A program made the translations under genes and the position numbers. The notes beneath the pieces were generated by a model. It saw nothing but the letters and a program-made list of their open reading frames with translations, made no database searches and was not told the origin of the DNA. From a virus, in IMG/VR virus record IMGVR_UViG_3300028743_000201, positions 1 to 31,396 of that record: a stretch of 31,396 nt of DNA. One strand, written 5' to 3'. Shown in pieces: positions 1 to 7,604 of the stretch. The stretch's first letter is position 1; the number at the start of each line of letters is the position of its first letter.

Positions 1-990
1 ATGAACATTGCCGCTGGAAAACTGCTGCAAAATGCCAAGTTGATGGAGCTGGACCCCGCTACGGTGGAGGATGGGCAGCGCATTGGCTTCCTGCATGAAG
101 ACAAGGCCGCCGCCATCGGGCGCCTGATGGCAGTGGATGGGCAGCGCGACCCGATCAAGGTGGTGGCGCAGGCCAAGGGATCGACCAAGCCGTGGCGGCT
201 GGTGGTGGGCATGCATCGGCTGGTGGGCGCCCGCAAGGAAGGCATTCCAGTTTATGCCATTGAGGTTTCGGGCAAGCCGGAGGATCTGGCCGATCTGGAG
301 GCCAGCGAGAACCTGCACCGGCGCCCGCTGGCCCCGATTGAGCGGGCGAAGTTTGTCGCTGCGCTGTGTCGGGCGGCACAGGAGCGCATCGCGCGCCAGC
401 ATGGAAATCTCAAACAGGAGCAACTTGGAGCCGCAGCGCGCTGGGCCAAGGTAAAATCCGGTGAGATCAGGGTCGACGATGCGTTGCAAGCTGCGAGTGA
501 CGATGCTGCGGACAAGATGTCCGCAGCATACGGTTGGCAGGAATCGGCGGCTGACGCCCTAGGAATGGACAAGCGGACGATCCGCCGGTCACTGGAATTT
601 TTCCACCTTCTGATCGAGCCTTTTCCCGACCTGATTGAGCAGCTGGCGCACCATCCGGTGGTGGGCGAGAATGCAAGTCAGTTGAAGCTGATCGCGACGG
701 TAAAGGTGGAAAGCCAGCGTCGCGATGTGATCGCCATGCTGCTGGCTGACCTTGAAATGAGCGCGGATCAGGCGCTGGTGCAGGTGGGCGTGGCGCGCGC
801 GGCGGCGGCGGCGGTGGCGCAGCATCAGAAATTCTATGATCAGATCGTGGGCGGATGGGGGCGGCTGGGCATCGCGCAAAAGCGCGATTTCCTGCCCCGC
901 ATCCCGGCGATGCTGGGCACGGATGATCTGAAAAGACGGCTGCGCGATATGCTCAACGCAGAATTGGGAGGCGATGATGCCACGCGGTGA
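1..990 (+). CDS. ParB-like nuclease/partition-domain protein
   Basis: A 329-residue protein whose N-terminal half looks like the ParB/Spo0J N-terminal domain. The family signature is visible as GMHR at residues 70-73 followed by a basic helix, then ENLHRRPL at 103-110 and an ERA helix. The C-terminal half is helical and would hold an HTH, with a stretch resembling one near residues 185-205 (DALGMDKRTIRRSL). ParB-fold proteins bind DNA and use the HR-containing box to bind or hydrolyse CTP; a role in phage gene regulation or DNA organisation is inference. The ATG lies at the first base of the window, so a longer start upstream cannot be excluded. It overlaps the following methyltransferase gene, which suggests co-expression. 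Confidence 0.75.
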   Translation: MNIAAGKLLQNAKLMELDPATVEDGQRIGFLHEDKAAAIGRLMAVDGQRDPIKVVAQAKGSTKPWRLVVGMHRLVGARKEGIPVYAIEVSGKPEDLADLEASENLHRRPLAPIERAKFVAALCRAAQERIARQHGNLKQEQLGAAARWAKVKSGEIRVDDALQAASDDAADKMSAAYGWQESAADALGMDKRTIRRSLEFFHLLIEPFPDLIEQLAHHPVVGENASQLKLIATVKVESQRRDVIAMLLADLEMSADQALVQVGVARAAAAAVAQHQKFYDQIVGGWGRLGIAQKRDFLPRIPAMLGTDDLKRRLRDMLNAELGGDDATR

Positions 991-1687
991 GATTTCATCG
1001 GGCCGTGCGGCCAAGCGCCATCCGCTCGACTGGTATTGTGAGGCCGGGTGGGAGTGGGGCCAGATCGTGGAGGCGATTGGCCTGCGCGAAAATGAGAATG
1101 GATCGGCCATTTGGGATCCGGCGTGCGGCTATGGCACCAGCGGCGAATGGTTGCAGGGTGAAGGCTTTGACGGCCAGATCCTGCTGTCCGATCTGGTCAA
1201 TAATCTGCGGATCGAGAATTTTGCCGATCTCGATGCGGTTCACTGGGCCAGCGTGGATTTCGTGGATGACAATGAGGTCAACCGGTTTCTCGATTGTTGG
1301 CCCAAATCTCGATCAATCTGGTGCAACCCTCCCTACAGCTACAAGAAGGTGTGGTGGAAGGGGCGCAAGGTCTCGATCAGCGAGGCTTATGTCCGGCAGG
1401 CGTTGGCCGTCGCGACAGACCGTGTGGTGATGATCCTGCCCGCCAAATGGCTGGCTATGGGCAAGCGCCGCAGCCGCCTCGTGCGGATCGACCACCCGCC
1501 CCAGTATGTGCTGCATTTCTGCGAGCGGCCCAGCATGCCGCCCGGCGATATGATCGCGGCCATGGGCGACCGCGCCTTTCGCGGCGGGATGATCGATTAT
1601 TGCGCGGTGGTTTGGGATGTGCGTCAGCCCGCCCTGCCCGGCGAGACGCGCACGATCTGGCTGCCACCACTGTCAGGAGGGGCGTGA
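977..1687 (+). CDS. DNA N6-adenine methyltransferase (phage Dam-type, NPPY motif)
   Basis: A 236-residue predicted methyltransferase. The AdoMet-binding motif I is DPACGYG at residues 47-53, an acidic residue follows in SDLV (about 72), and the catalytic motif IV is NPPY at 117-120 preceded by WC. This layout (motif I before NPPY, no separate target domain) fits small phage adenine methylases. Two ATGs lie in tandem at 974 and 977. The Shine-Dalgarno GGGAGG at 966-971 is spaced better for the second. It overlaps the ParB-like gene by 14 bases. No restriction nuclease is adjacent, so it is probably an orphan methylase protecting phage DNA or altering regulation; its target sequence cannot be read from the protein. 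Confidence 0.82.
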   Translation: MPRGEISSGRAAKRHPLDWYCEAGWEWGQIVEAIGLRENENGSAIWDPACGYGTSGEWLQGEGFDGQILLSDLVNNLRIENFADLDAVHWASVDFVDDNEVNRFLDCWPKSRSIWCNPPYSYKKVWWKGRKVSISEAYVRQALAVATDRVVMILPAKWLAMGKRRSRLVRIDHPPQYVLHFCERPSMPPGDMIAAMGDRAFRGGMIDYCAVVWDVRQPALPGETRTIWLPPLSGGA

Positions 1688-1691
1688 TCCG

Positions 1692-1877
1692 ATGAATCTG
1701 AAGCCTGCACCTTTTTGGCTGACCCCGCACCGCGTTAAAGCGCTACTGGGAACACCATATTATGGCGCTGATGTTTGTCGTGTGCCTGTGCTGTCGATCA
1801 AGCTGGTCGATCAACCGCGCGCATCCGTCGATCCTCGTCTGGCAAAGGCCAATGATAACGGGGGCGATCATGGCTGA
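1692..1877 (+). CDS. Small hypothetical protein
   Basis: A 61-residue ORF that starts four bases after the methyltransferase stop and ends in a TGA overlapping the next start (ATGGCTGA). It has no recognisable domain; the C-terminal half is basic then Asn/Gly-rich (AKANDNGGDHG). Its position in a translationally coupled early operon is the main support. An open frame continues upstream of this ATG but lies inside the methyltransferase gene and is judged a shadow. Confidence 0.5.
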   Translation: MNLKPAPFWLTPHRVKALLGTPYYGADVCRVPVLSIKLVDQPRASVDPRLAKANDNGGDHG

Positions 1878-2232
1878 GGTGATCCTGCGCACTGGCGCGG
1901 AACTGGCCGCGCATATTGAGAAAGAAGCCGCGATGAGGGGGCTGAGTCCATCAAAGTTGCTGGCTCAGATTTATCCAAACCCGGCGGCATCACTCAACAC
2001 GATCCGGCGAGCCAGACAGCCGACGATCAATACCATCGCAAAACTCAACCGTATCCTTTCGTCGAAGGTCATGATGGCTAGGGCCGATGAGCGCACCAAT
2101 GCCGCCCATATGCAGCGGCTTGCGACCATCGCCACAAAGGTTGATCCGGTCTATGTCGATCGCGATCCCTGTTTTTACTGCGGCACGCGCGCCGATATTG
2201 GGTGCCGTCACCAGGAGTCGCAGCATGGCTAA
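1870..2232 (+). CDS. Possible HTH DNA-binding protein with C-terminal Cys cluster
   Basis: A 120-residue protein. Residues about 22-60 (LSPSKLLAQIYPN, then LNTIRRARQPTINTIAKLNRIL) have the spacing of a Cro/C1-type helix-turn-helix, where a recognition helix is followed by a helix that starts 'TINTI'. The C-terminus has CFYC, a further Cys and a His (CRH), which could bind zinc. Overlap with both neighbours (8 bases on each side) places it in the early operon just upstream of the transposase, where Mu carries the regulator ner. A Ner-like role is inference; there is no clear family match. Confidence 0.55.
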   Translation: MAEVILRTGAELAAHIEKEAAMRGLSPSKLLAQIYPNPAASLNTIRRARQPTINTIAKLNRILSSKVMMARADERTNAAHMQRLATIATKVDPVYVDRDPCFYCGTRADIGCRHQESQHG

Positions 2233-2677
2233 GGCCAAGCCTCACCCCGATCAGATCGGCTTTTGCTTTGACACGCCCCAGCCCGCCAGCATGCCTGCGG
2301 CATTGGCGGGGCTGGAGCATCAGATCTGTGGCGCGGTGGGCATGATCCTTAATTCTGATCCGCGTCCGCGCGAGATCATCGCCGCCGAGATGAGCATCCT
2401 GCTCGGCGATGATGTGAGCCGCGCAATGCTGGATGCCTATTCCAGCCCAGCGCGCGAGGGGCACCGGGTATCGCTCAGCCGATTCCTTGCGCTGGTGGCG
2501 GTGAGCAAGCGGCATGATGTGCTCGACACGTTGATCCGACCGATCGGTGCGGCGGTGCTGGTGGGCGAAGAAATCCAGACCGCGCGGCTCGGCCAAATCG
2601 ACCGCCAGATGCAGGCGCTGAAAGAAGAGCGCCAGCGCTTGGCCGCGCGCGCACCATTGATCCGGGGAGGCAAGTAA
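2225..2677 (+). CDS. Hypothetical early protein (about 150 residues)
   Basis: A 150-residue helical protein with no family I can name. The N-terminus is short and basic. The middle (IIAAEMSILLGDDVSRAMLDAYSS) and the following VSLSRFLALVAV segment look like a small helical bundle, and the C-terminal 35 residues (IDRQMQALKEERQRL) form a probable coiled coil. The start ATG overlaps the preceding gene by 8 bases, and the stop directly abuts the GTG of the transposase. A similar small protein ahead of the transposase is common in transposable phages, so a role in early regulation or in transposition is possible but not shown. Confidence 0.6.
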   Translation: MAKAKPHPDQIGFCFDTPQPASMPAALAGLEHQICGAVGMILNSDPRPREIIAAEMSILLGDDVSRAMLDAYSSPAREGHRVSLSRFLALVAVSKRHDVLDTLIRPIGAAVLVGEEIQTARLGQIDRQMQALKEERQRLAARAPLIRGGK

Positions 2678-4696
2678 GTGGGCGCTAAGATTATCCCCAT
2701 GGCTACACAAACGCCGGAAGTCGAGGCGCGCAGCGACTGGTTTTCTCTGTCGGAATTGCTGGCGCTGGGCCTGTCTGGCCTGCCCACAGACCGCCGCAAG
2801 CTGTCACGCAAGGCACAGGACGAGGCATGGCACTTGCAGGTTGACGCCGATGGCCAGTTGCTCAGTCGCGCGCGGGGCCGGGTTGGCGGCGGGGTTGAGT
2901 TTCATATTAGCGTTTTGCCACCGGCAACCCAGTTGGAACTGGCCACACGCGGCCTGTCTATCAGCCATCCCCAGCCTGCCGAGGCCGAAACTCGCGAGGC
3001 ACGTGAATGGCGCTGGTTCGACCGGCAGACCGATACAGTGAAGAATGAAGCCGCGCGCCGTCAGTTGCTGCTGGCTGAGATTGATGTGCTGGAGGCCGCA
3101 GGTGTGACGCGCTCTGCCGCGATCAGCGATGTGAGTCGCCGGTTTGATGTGGGTGCATCGACCATCTGGCTTTGGTTCAATGCAGTTAAGGGCATCGCCA
3201 TGCACGATCGCCTGCCTTTTCTTGCGCCGCGTCGCAAGGGCGGCGGGGTTGAGGCCGAAATCCCCGATGATATCTGGAAGCTATTCCTATCCGACTATCT
3301 GCGGCCAGAGCAGCCGACGCTCAAGAGCTGCTATGACCGCGTGGTGAAGGTGGCGAAGGATCGCTGCATCAATCAAGCTCTACCATCGGATGCGGCCTTT
3401 CGCCGCCGCCTAAAGCGCGATGTGGACGCCCGCGTGATGCTGTTGCGGCGAGGCAAGAAGGATGAGTTCAAGCGGTCTGTGCCCGATCAGCGGCGCAAGC
3501 TCGATACGATGAACGCGCTCGATCTGGTTAATATCGATGGCCATGAGTTCGATGTGTTTGTGATCCCACCGGGTGGCTCGGAAAAGCATCCAGTGCGCCC
3601 GGTGTTGGTCGCGATACAAGATGTGTTTAGCCGTAAGTTCCTCGCTTGGAAGCTGGACCTGTCAGAAAACTTTCTGGCGACCCGGCTGGCCTTCGCGGAC
3701 CTATTCAAGATTTATGGCATCCCCAAGGCCTGCCTGCTCGATAACAGCCGCACCTTTGCGGGAAAGAAACTGACCGGTGGCGTGAAAACGCGTTTCCGCT
3801 ACAAACACATTGAGGGCGAGGCGGCCGGTCTGCTGACATCCTTGGGTATTCAGATCCGCTTTGCTCAGGTCTATCATGGGCAAGCCAAGCCCATCGAGCG
3901 CGGCTTTCGCGACTTTGCTGATCGCATTGCACGCGGTCCGGAATGCGCGGGTGCCTATACCGGGAATAGCCCCACTAACAAGCCAGCGAACCGTGGTGAG
4001 CGCGCTATCCCGTGGGATGAGTTCGAGCAGATTGTGGAGCGCGGGATCGCCGATCACAATGCCCGCATGGGGCGGCGCGGCGGTGTGTGCAATGGCCGCA
4101 GCTTCGACCAAGTGTTTGCCGAAAGCTATGCTACAGCGACGATTGGTAAGGCATCGTCAGAGCAACTCCGCATCGCTTTGCTGGTAGCAGAGCAGAAGCG
4201 CGTTGATCGCCGCACAGGTGAGATCAAGCTGCTGGGCAATCGCTATTGGGCCGAGGAATGCGGGCGCATTCGCGGCGACTTGGTGACTGTGCGCTACGAC
4301 CCCGAAGACCTGACCAAGGAAGTCCACATCTACGACTTCTCGGGCGCTTATCTTTTTGCGGCACAGCCGGTTGGTGATGTGCAGTTCTTGGAAGCCGCCG
4401 GTGCTCACGCTGTATCGAAGCGCCGCAAAAACTATCGGGATTCCGTGCGTGCGGTTGAGGCCGCTTACGACCTGATGGAGGCGGCGGAGGTAGCCGCCTT
4501 GCAGGCTGCCGCTGGAGTGCCAGCCCCTGATCTGCCCGATCCGGGTGCAGTGCGTATCCATCGCCATCGCGGCAATGTGGCTCGCAAAACCAAGGCTGCG
4601 CCGGATGTGACGCTTACCCCGCAGCGGGAAATTAGCGCGCATGAAGAGAGGAATTTCGCGGCCCTAGGCAAGGTTGGCCTGAGGCTGGTCGAATGA
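2678..4696 (+). CDS. Mu-type DDE transposase A
   Basis: A 672-residue transposase that joins phage ends to target DNA during integration and replicative transposition. The N-terminal region (about residues 17-80) resembles the MuA winged-helix DNA-binding domain, and a second helix-turn-helix zone spans about 115-180. The catalytic core shows the triad at D287 (NIDGHEFD), D355 (LLDNSR) and E407 (KPIERGF). The 68- and 52-residue spacings are close to those of MuA (D269, D336, E392). A beta-barrel domain follows (about 480-570), then a basic helical tail that in MuA contacts MuB and ClpX. The frame is intact. The GTG at 2678 directly follows the previous stop; an ATG at 2699 is an alternative start. 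Confidence 0.95.
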   Translation: MGAKIIPMATQTPEVEARSDWFSLSELLALGLSGLPTDRRKLSRKAQDEAWHLQVDADGQLLSRARGRVGGGVEFHISVLPPATQLELATRGLSISHPQPAEAETREAREWRWFDRQTDTVKNEAARRQLLLAEIDVLEAAGVTRSAAISDVSRRFDVGASTIWLWFNAVKGIAMHDRLPFLAPRRKGGGVEAEIPDDIWKLFLSDYLRPEQPTLKSCYDRVVKVAKDRCINQALPSDAAFRRRLKRDVDARVMLLRRGKKDEFKRSVPDQRRKLDTMNALDLVNIDGHEFDVFVIPPGGSEKHPVRPVLVAIQDVFSRKFLAWKLDLSENFLATRLAFADLFKIYGIPKACLLDNSRTFAGKKLTGGVKTRFRYKHIEGEAAGLLTSLGIQIRFAQVYHGQAKPIERGFRDFADRIARGPECAGAYTGNSPTNKPANRGERAIPWDEFEQIVERGIADHNARMGRRGGVCNGRSFDQVFAESYATATIGKASSEQLRIALLVAEQKRVDRRTGEIKLLGNRYWAEECGRIRGDLVTVRYDPEDLTKEVHIYDFSGAYLFAAQPVGDVQFLEAAGAHAVSKRRKNYRDSVRAVEAAYDLMEAAEVAALQAAAGVPAPDLPDPGAVRIHRHRGNVARKTKAAPDVTLTPQREISAHEERNFAALGKVGLRLVE

Positions 4697-4701
4697 AAGG
4701 T

Positions 4702-4740
4702 GGCGCGTGAGGGCGGCCTAGGAAACTTCCCCCACGCGCC
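4702..4740 (+). promoter_or_regulatory. Stem-loop between transposase and MuB-like genes
   Basis: An 8-bp perfect inverted repeat (GGCGCGTG at 4702-4709, CACGCGCC at 4733-4740), extended inside by a GGG/CCC pairing after one mismatch, fills half of the 77-bp spacer between genes A and B. No T-run follows, so it is not a standard terminator. It might protect mRNA ends or tune the ratio of A to B; that is inference. Confidence 0.4.
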
Positions 4741-4773
4741 GGTGTCCAACGATGAACACGGGAGTTATGTGCA

Positions 4774-5745
4774 GTGCCAACGGATATCTTGCAACCCATC
4801 GCAGAAACCAATGAGGTCGAGGAAGCCCGCAAGTGGTTGATCGACCACAAGACCAGCACGGGGTTTAGCTGGAGCGAATTGAGCAAGCGCACCGGTGTGC
4901 CCACCGGAACGCTCAGCCAGTTCGGTAGCGAAAAGGGCTATCGGGGCGATGAGCGCAAATTGGCCGCACAGGTCAATGTGTATCGGCAATCCCTGATCGC
5001 CTCTTCGCGCGTTACCGTCGAAATGCCCAGCCGCCCCGGCTATTTCGAAACACCGACGTCGCAGCACATCACCAATATCCTGACTATGGGACGGATGGGG
5101 CGCGTAGTGGCGGCAGCCACCGGCGCCGGGCTGGGCAAGAGCGAGACTGCTCGGAATTTCCGGGATTGCTACCCCAATGTGTGGATCATCACCCTCAAAC
5201 CATCGCTGAGTGGTGTCGCGCCGGTGTTGCTCGCTATCCTCAAGCAGCTGGGCGAGGTCAATGCCAAGGGATCGCCGCAGATGCTGTCAGATCGCATCGG
5301 TGAGATCCTTCGGTCGCGTCACAAGCCGATGCTGATCTTTGACGAAACGCAGCATGCCACAGTTAAGACGATCGACGAAATCCGCTCGATCAATGATGAA
5401 ACCGGCGCAGGCATAGCTTTGCTGGGCAATATTCCGGTGCTGCGCAAGATCGAGGGCGGCGGGCGCGATGAGGCATTCGCCCAGATCTATAGCCGTCTGG
5501 CCTATCGGATGGTGCGGCCTTTGCCTTTGAGGGCGGACGCTGAAGCACTAGCCAGCGCATGGGGCATTGCTGAACCAGATATGATCGACCTGATCGTGCG
5601 GATCTCGCTCGTGCCCGGCGGCCTGCGCAACAGCACTCACGCGCTCGAATTGGCCACGATGCTGGCCATGGGCGAGGAAAAGCCATTTGGCCTAGATCAT
5701 TTGCAAAATGCTTGGGCGCAGATTTCCGGCCGGGGGGTGATGTGA
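4774..5745 (+). CDS. MuB-like AAA+ ATPase, transposition target-DNA activator
   Basis: A 323-residue ATPase. The N-terminal 75 residues contain an HTH (FSWSELSKRTGVPTGTLSQF, about 31-50), as in MuB and TniB relatives. The AAA+ core has Walker A TGAGLGKS at 116-123 and Walker B LIFDE at 187-191. A likely sensor region (ALLGN) follows, and the C-terminal domain is helical. In the family, ATP-bound MuB coats target DNA, gives target immunity and stimulates the transposase. The GTG start has GGAG 9 bases upstream. The ATG at 4767 is in another frame and stops quickly. It sits directly downstream of the transposase, as in Mu. Confidence 0.92.
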   Translation: MPTDILQPIAETNEVEEARKWLIDHKTSTGFSWSELSKRTGVPTGTLSQFGSEKGYRGDERKLAAQVNVYRQSLIASSRVTVEMPSRPGYFETPTSQHITNILTMGRMGRVVAAATGAGLGKSETARNFRDCYPNVWIITLKPSLSGVAPVLLAILKQLGEVNAKGSPQMLSDRIGEILRSRHKPMLIFDETQHATVKTIDEIRSINDETGAGIALLGNIPVLRKIEGGGRDEAFAQIYSRLAYRMVRPLPLRADAEALASAWGIAEPDMIDLIVRISLVPGGLRNSTHALELATMLAMGEEKPFGLDHLQNAWAQISGRGVM

Positions 5746-5909
5746 TGCGCTGGGTGCAATCGATCCGCGCGGTAATCGCGGAGCATCAGGCGATCTTTGG
5801 TTGCCCTGACCGCGCCTATCTCATCACCGCAATCCTCACGATGATCGCGACCGGCCTGATGGTCTTTGAGATCGGATGCTTTGTCGCAGCCTTTGGAGGT
5901 GATCAATGA
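5745..5909 (+). CDS. Small single-pass membrane protein
   Basis: A 54-residue ORF overlapping the MuB-like stop by one base (TGATG) and the next gene by four (ATGA). One hydrophobic helix spans about residues 26-50 (YLITAILTMIATGLMVFEIGCFVAAF). The N-terminal 20 residues are amphipathic and basic. No family is recognised. Transposable phages often carry small membrane proteins in the early operon, but the function here is unknown. Confidence 0.55.
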   Translation: MRWVQSIRAVIAEHQAIFGCPDRAYLITAILTMIATGLMVFEIGCFVAAFGGDQ

Positions 5910-6613
5910 GTGCTGTCAAAGCTAATGCCCGCCCTGCGCAATTTGATCGGGCTAGCCAGCATCGTCGTTCGATGCTGGCTAAAGCCAACATCGCCAAGCT
6001 CCAACTGGGGCTGGATGAGGACGATTATCGACAGGCCATCTTTGATGTGTCGGGGCAGATGAGCCTTGCCGCCTGCAATGACGCGCAACTGGTGCGCCTG
6101 CTCGACTGGTTTAAGGGCAAGGGGTTTCGCCCCTTGCCCAAGGGCGGCAATGCGGTCGCCGATAACCCTATGGCGCGTAAGGCACGGGCTATGTGGATCT
6201 CGCTCTATCACTTGGGCGCCGTGCACAATCCTTCTGAGCAAGCGCTGGAGGCCTTTGCCAAGCGCCAGCTTGGATGCGATAAATTGGTATGGGCGCGGCA
6301 GGGGGATGCCTATCGCCTGATCGAAGCGCTCAAGGCCATGGCGCTGCGGGCGGGATGGATTTTGCATGATCGCGCCACCCAACGCCCGCTATCACCGCTT
6401 GGCCTGCAAGCTTCGCTCTGCTCTGCAATCTTGATCCAGCTTAAAGCCAAGGGTGTGGCACCCGAGGGGTGGACGCTTGATCAAGCCGCGTTCCGCCTTT
6501 GCGGGATCGACACGGCGGAGACAACCACCGGCTATACCGCGCAGCATTATGAACGGCTGGCCAAGGCGCTGGGCGATATGTTGCGCCAGCATGGAGGCGC
6601 CGCACATGGCTAA
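5906..6613 (+). CDS. GemA-like regulatory protein (DUF1018, Mu gp16 family)
   Basis: A 235-residue protein matching the GemA/DUF1018 pattern. It begins with a basic segment, then IAKLQLGLDEDDYRQAIFDVSGQMSLAACN (about 28-57), the consensus IHIAKKxLGLDDxxYR. It continues with the LLDWFKGKGF turn and, after a linker, KARAMWISLYHLGAVHNPSEQALEAFAKRQLG, then an IEALKAMA helix. In Mu, GemA (gp16) is an early protein reported to alter host DNA topology and gene expression; its mechanism is not settled. The C-terminal 70 residues are less conserved. Translational overlap with both neighbours places it in the early operon. Confidence 0.85.
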   Translation: MSAVKANARPAQFDRASQHRRSMLAKANIAKLQLGLDEDDYRQAIFDVSGQMSLAACNDAQLVRLLDWFKGKGFRPLPKGGNAVADNPMARKARAMWISLYHLGAVHNPSEQALEAFAKRQLGCDKLVWARQGDAYRLIEALKAMALRAGWILHDRATQRPLSPLGLQASLCSAILIQLKAKGVAPEGWTLDQAAFRLCGIDTAETTTGYTAQHYERLAKALGDMLRQHGGAAHG

Positions 6614-6827
6614 AGCAGTGCAGGCGTATGCCGACGATACTGGGCAAATTCACGCCTCGGCGGAGAATGCGATTCTGGCGGACTTGACCAATATCCTTGG
6701 CCGGGTTGGTGCCGAGGGCGGGATTACACAAGGGCTCGCTCATCTCATCCTCAAGAAGCGCCCCGAGATCGAGCGCGTCTTTGCCGATTTGGATGCGATC
6801 TCCGCTGATCAGGAGGGAAGCCTGTGA
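6606..6827 (+). CDS. Small hypothetical early protein
   Basis: A 73-residue ORF starting inside the end of the gemA-like gene (8-base overlap) and sharing GTGA with the next gene. It is acidic and helical (AENAILADLTNILGRV, then LAHLILKKRPEIERVFADLDAI). No domain is recognised. The 'LILKKRPEIERVFADL' helix could be a coiled-coil or protein-contact surface. Support comes from coupling within the operon. Confidence 0.55.
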   Translation: MAKAVQAYADDTGQIHASAENAILADLTNILGRVGAEGGITQGLAHLILKKRPEIERVFADLDAISADQEGSL

Positions 6828-7111
6828 GGACAATCCCAAATCATGGACCTGTAATCTCTAACCATGCGCTCATGCGGTGGCTGGAGCGGTCTGGCGCCAT
6901 TGATGCTGGCGCGATGAGAGGCCTTTTGGCTAACTCGCTCGCTCGCGCTTATCAGGCTGCCCGATCGATCACGACCAGGGACTTTTTAATCCTTGCCGAT
7001 GGTCTCGTTTATGTGGTTCGGCAGGACACGGTTGTGACAGTCTGCGATGATGATGGCCGTCATACAACCCGCGCATGGTTGCTCGCTGGCCCTGATCAGG
7101 ATGCAGGATAA
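6824..7111 (+). CDS. Hypothetical early protein, DUF4258-like pattern
   Basis: A 95-residue protein from a GTG start with a perfect AGGAGG at 6811-6816. The N-terminal segment SNHALMRWLERSG and the C-terminal short strands (DFLILADGLVYVVRQDTVVTVCDDD) resemble the 'HAxxRxxER ... VTV' layout of DUF4258-like and small toxin-like folds. The match is by eye only and weak. It sits between two early genes and shares one base with the mor-like start (TAATG). Confidence 0.6.
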   Translation: MRTIPNHGPVISNHALMRWLERSGAIDAGAMRGLLANSLARAYQAARSITTRDFLILADGLVYVVRQDTVVTVCDDDGRHTTRAWLLAGPDQDAG

Positions 7112-7485
7112 TGCATCACGATCGGCTGACCTTCCATTTGCGCAATATCCTGGGCGAAGAAGGCTTTGTGCACCTCGCCCAGGCAGTGGGGGGAACGCGC
7201 ATCTATGTCTCGTATCACATGGGTGATGATCATCCTGTGGTGCAAGCTGTGGGGCGAGCTTCGGCTGATAAGTTGAGCCGCGAACTCGCCCCAGCCACTA
7301 TCCGTGCACCACTGGCCCGGCGTGAGCGGGCGCTGTATTATCGTAAGCAGGGCTTGTCTGATGCAGCCATTGCGCGGAAGCTGGGCATCACAGAAAACGG
7401 TGTCGGAAAGCTGTTCAAGAGAGAGACGGACTTGCCAGAACGGCCAAAAAAGGCCAGATCACCATTGCAACTAGACCTCCTCTAG
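7111..7485 (+). CDS. Mor-like transcription activator of the middle/late genes
   Basis: A 124-residue protein with the Mor/C family plan: a helical N-terminal part, a short beta segment (TRIYVSYHM, about 29-37) that in Mor forms the dimer core, and a C-terminal HTH at about 81-104 (GLSDAAIARKLGITENGVGKLF). Length is close to Mu Mor (129 residues). The family binds an imperfect dyad upstream of a promoter lacking a good -35 and recruits RNA polymerase. It is the last gene before the early terminator, so it should activate the lysis and structural genes that follow. The C-terminal tail is basic (RPKKAR). Confidence 0.82.
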   Translation: MHHDRLTFHLRNILGEEGFVHLAQAVGGTRIYVSYHMGDDHPVVQAVGRASADKLSRELAPATIRAPLARRERALYYRKQGLSDAAIARKLGITENGVGKLFKRETDLPERPKKARSPLQLDLL

Positions 7486-7490
7486 TTTCC

Positions 7491-7516
7491 TGCCCGCTTC
7501 GGCGGGCATATTTTTT
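7491..7516 (+). terminator. Intrinsic terminator closing the early operon
   Basis: Six bases after the mor-like stop, TGCCCGC (7491-7497) pairs with GCGGGCA (7502-7508) around a TTCG tetraloop. After TA comes a run of six T (7511-7516). This is a standard Rho-independent terminator. Confidence 0.92.
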
Positions 7517-7530
7517 GCCATCTATCAGCG

Positions 7531-7578
7531 CCATCGTGACCCCATGATCAGCGGGGCCGATACTTCCATCGTGCCCCG
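7531..7578 (+). promoter_or_regulatory. Candidate activator-binding region ahead of the lysis genes
   Basis: The 88-bp spacer between terminator and endolysin holds two copies of CCATCGTG (7531-7538 and 7566-7573, 35 bp apart) and an inverted repeat CGGGGC/GCCCCG (7552-7557, 7573-7578). No convincing -35/-10 pair is visible, as expected for a Mor-activated promoter. Assignment as the Mor site is inference from position and repeats. Confidence 0.35.
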
Positions 7579-7604
7579 ATTTCTTGGGAAATCAGGTGGC
7601 AGAG

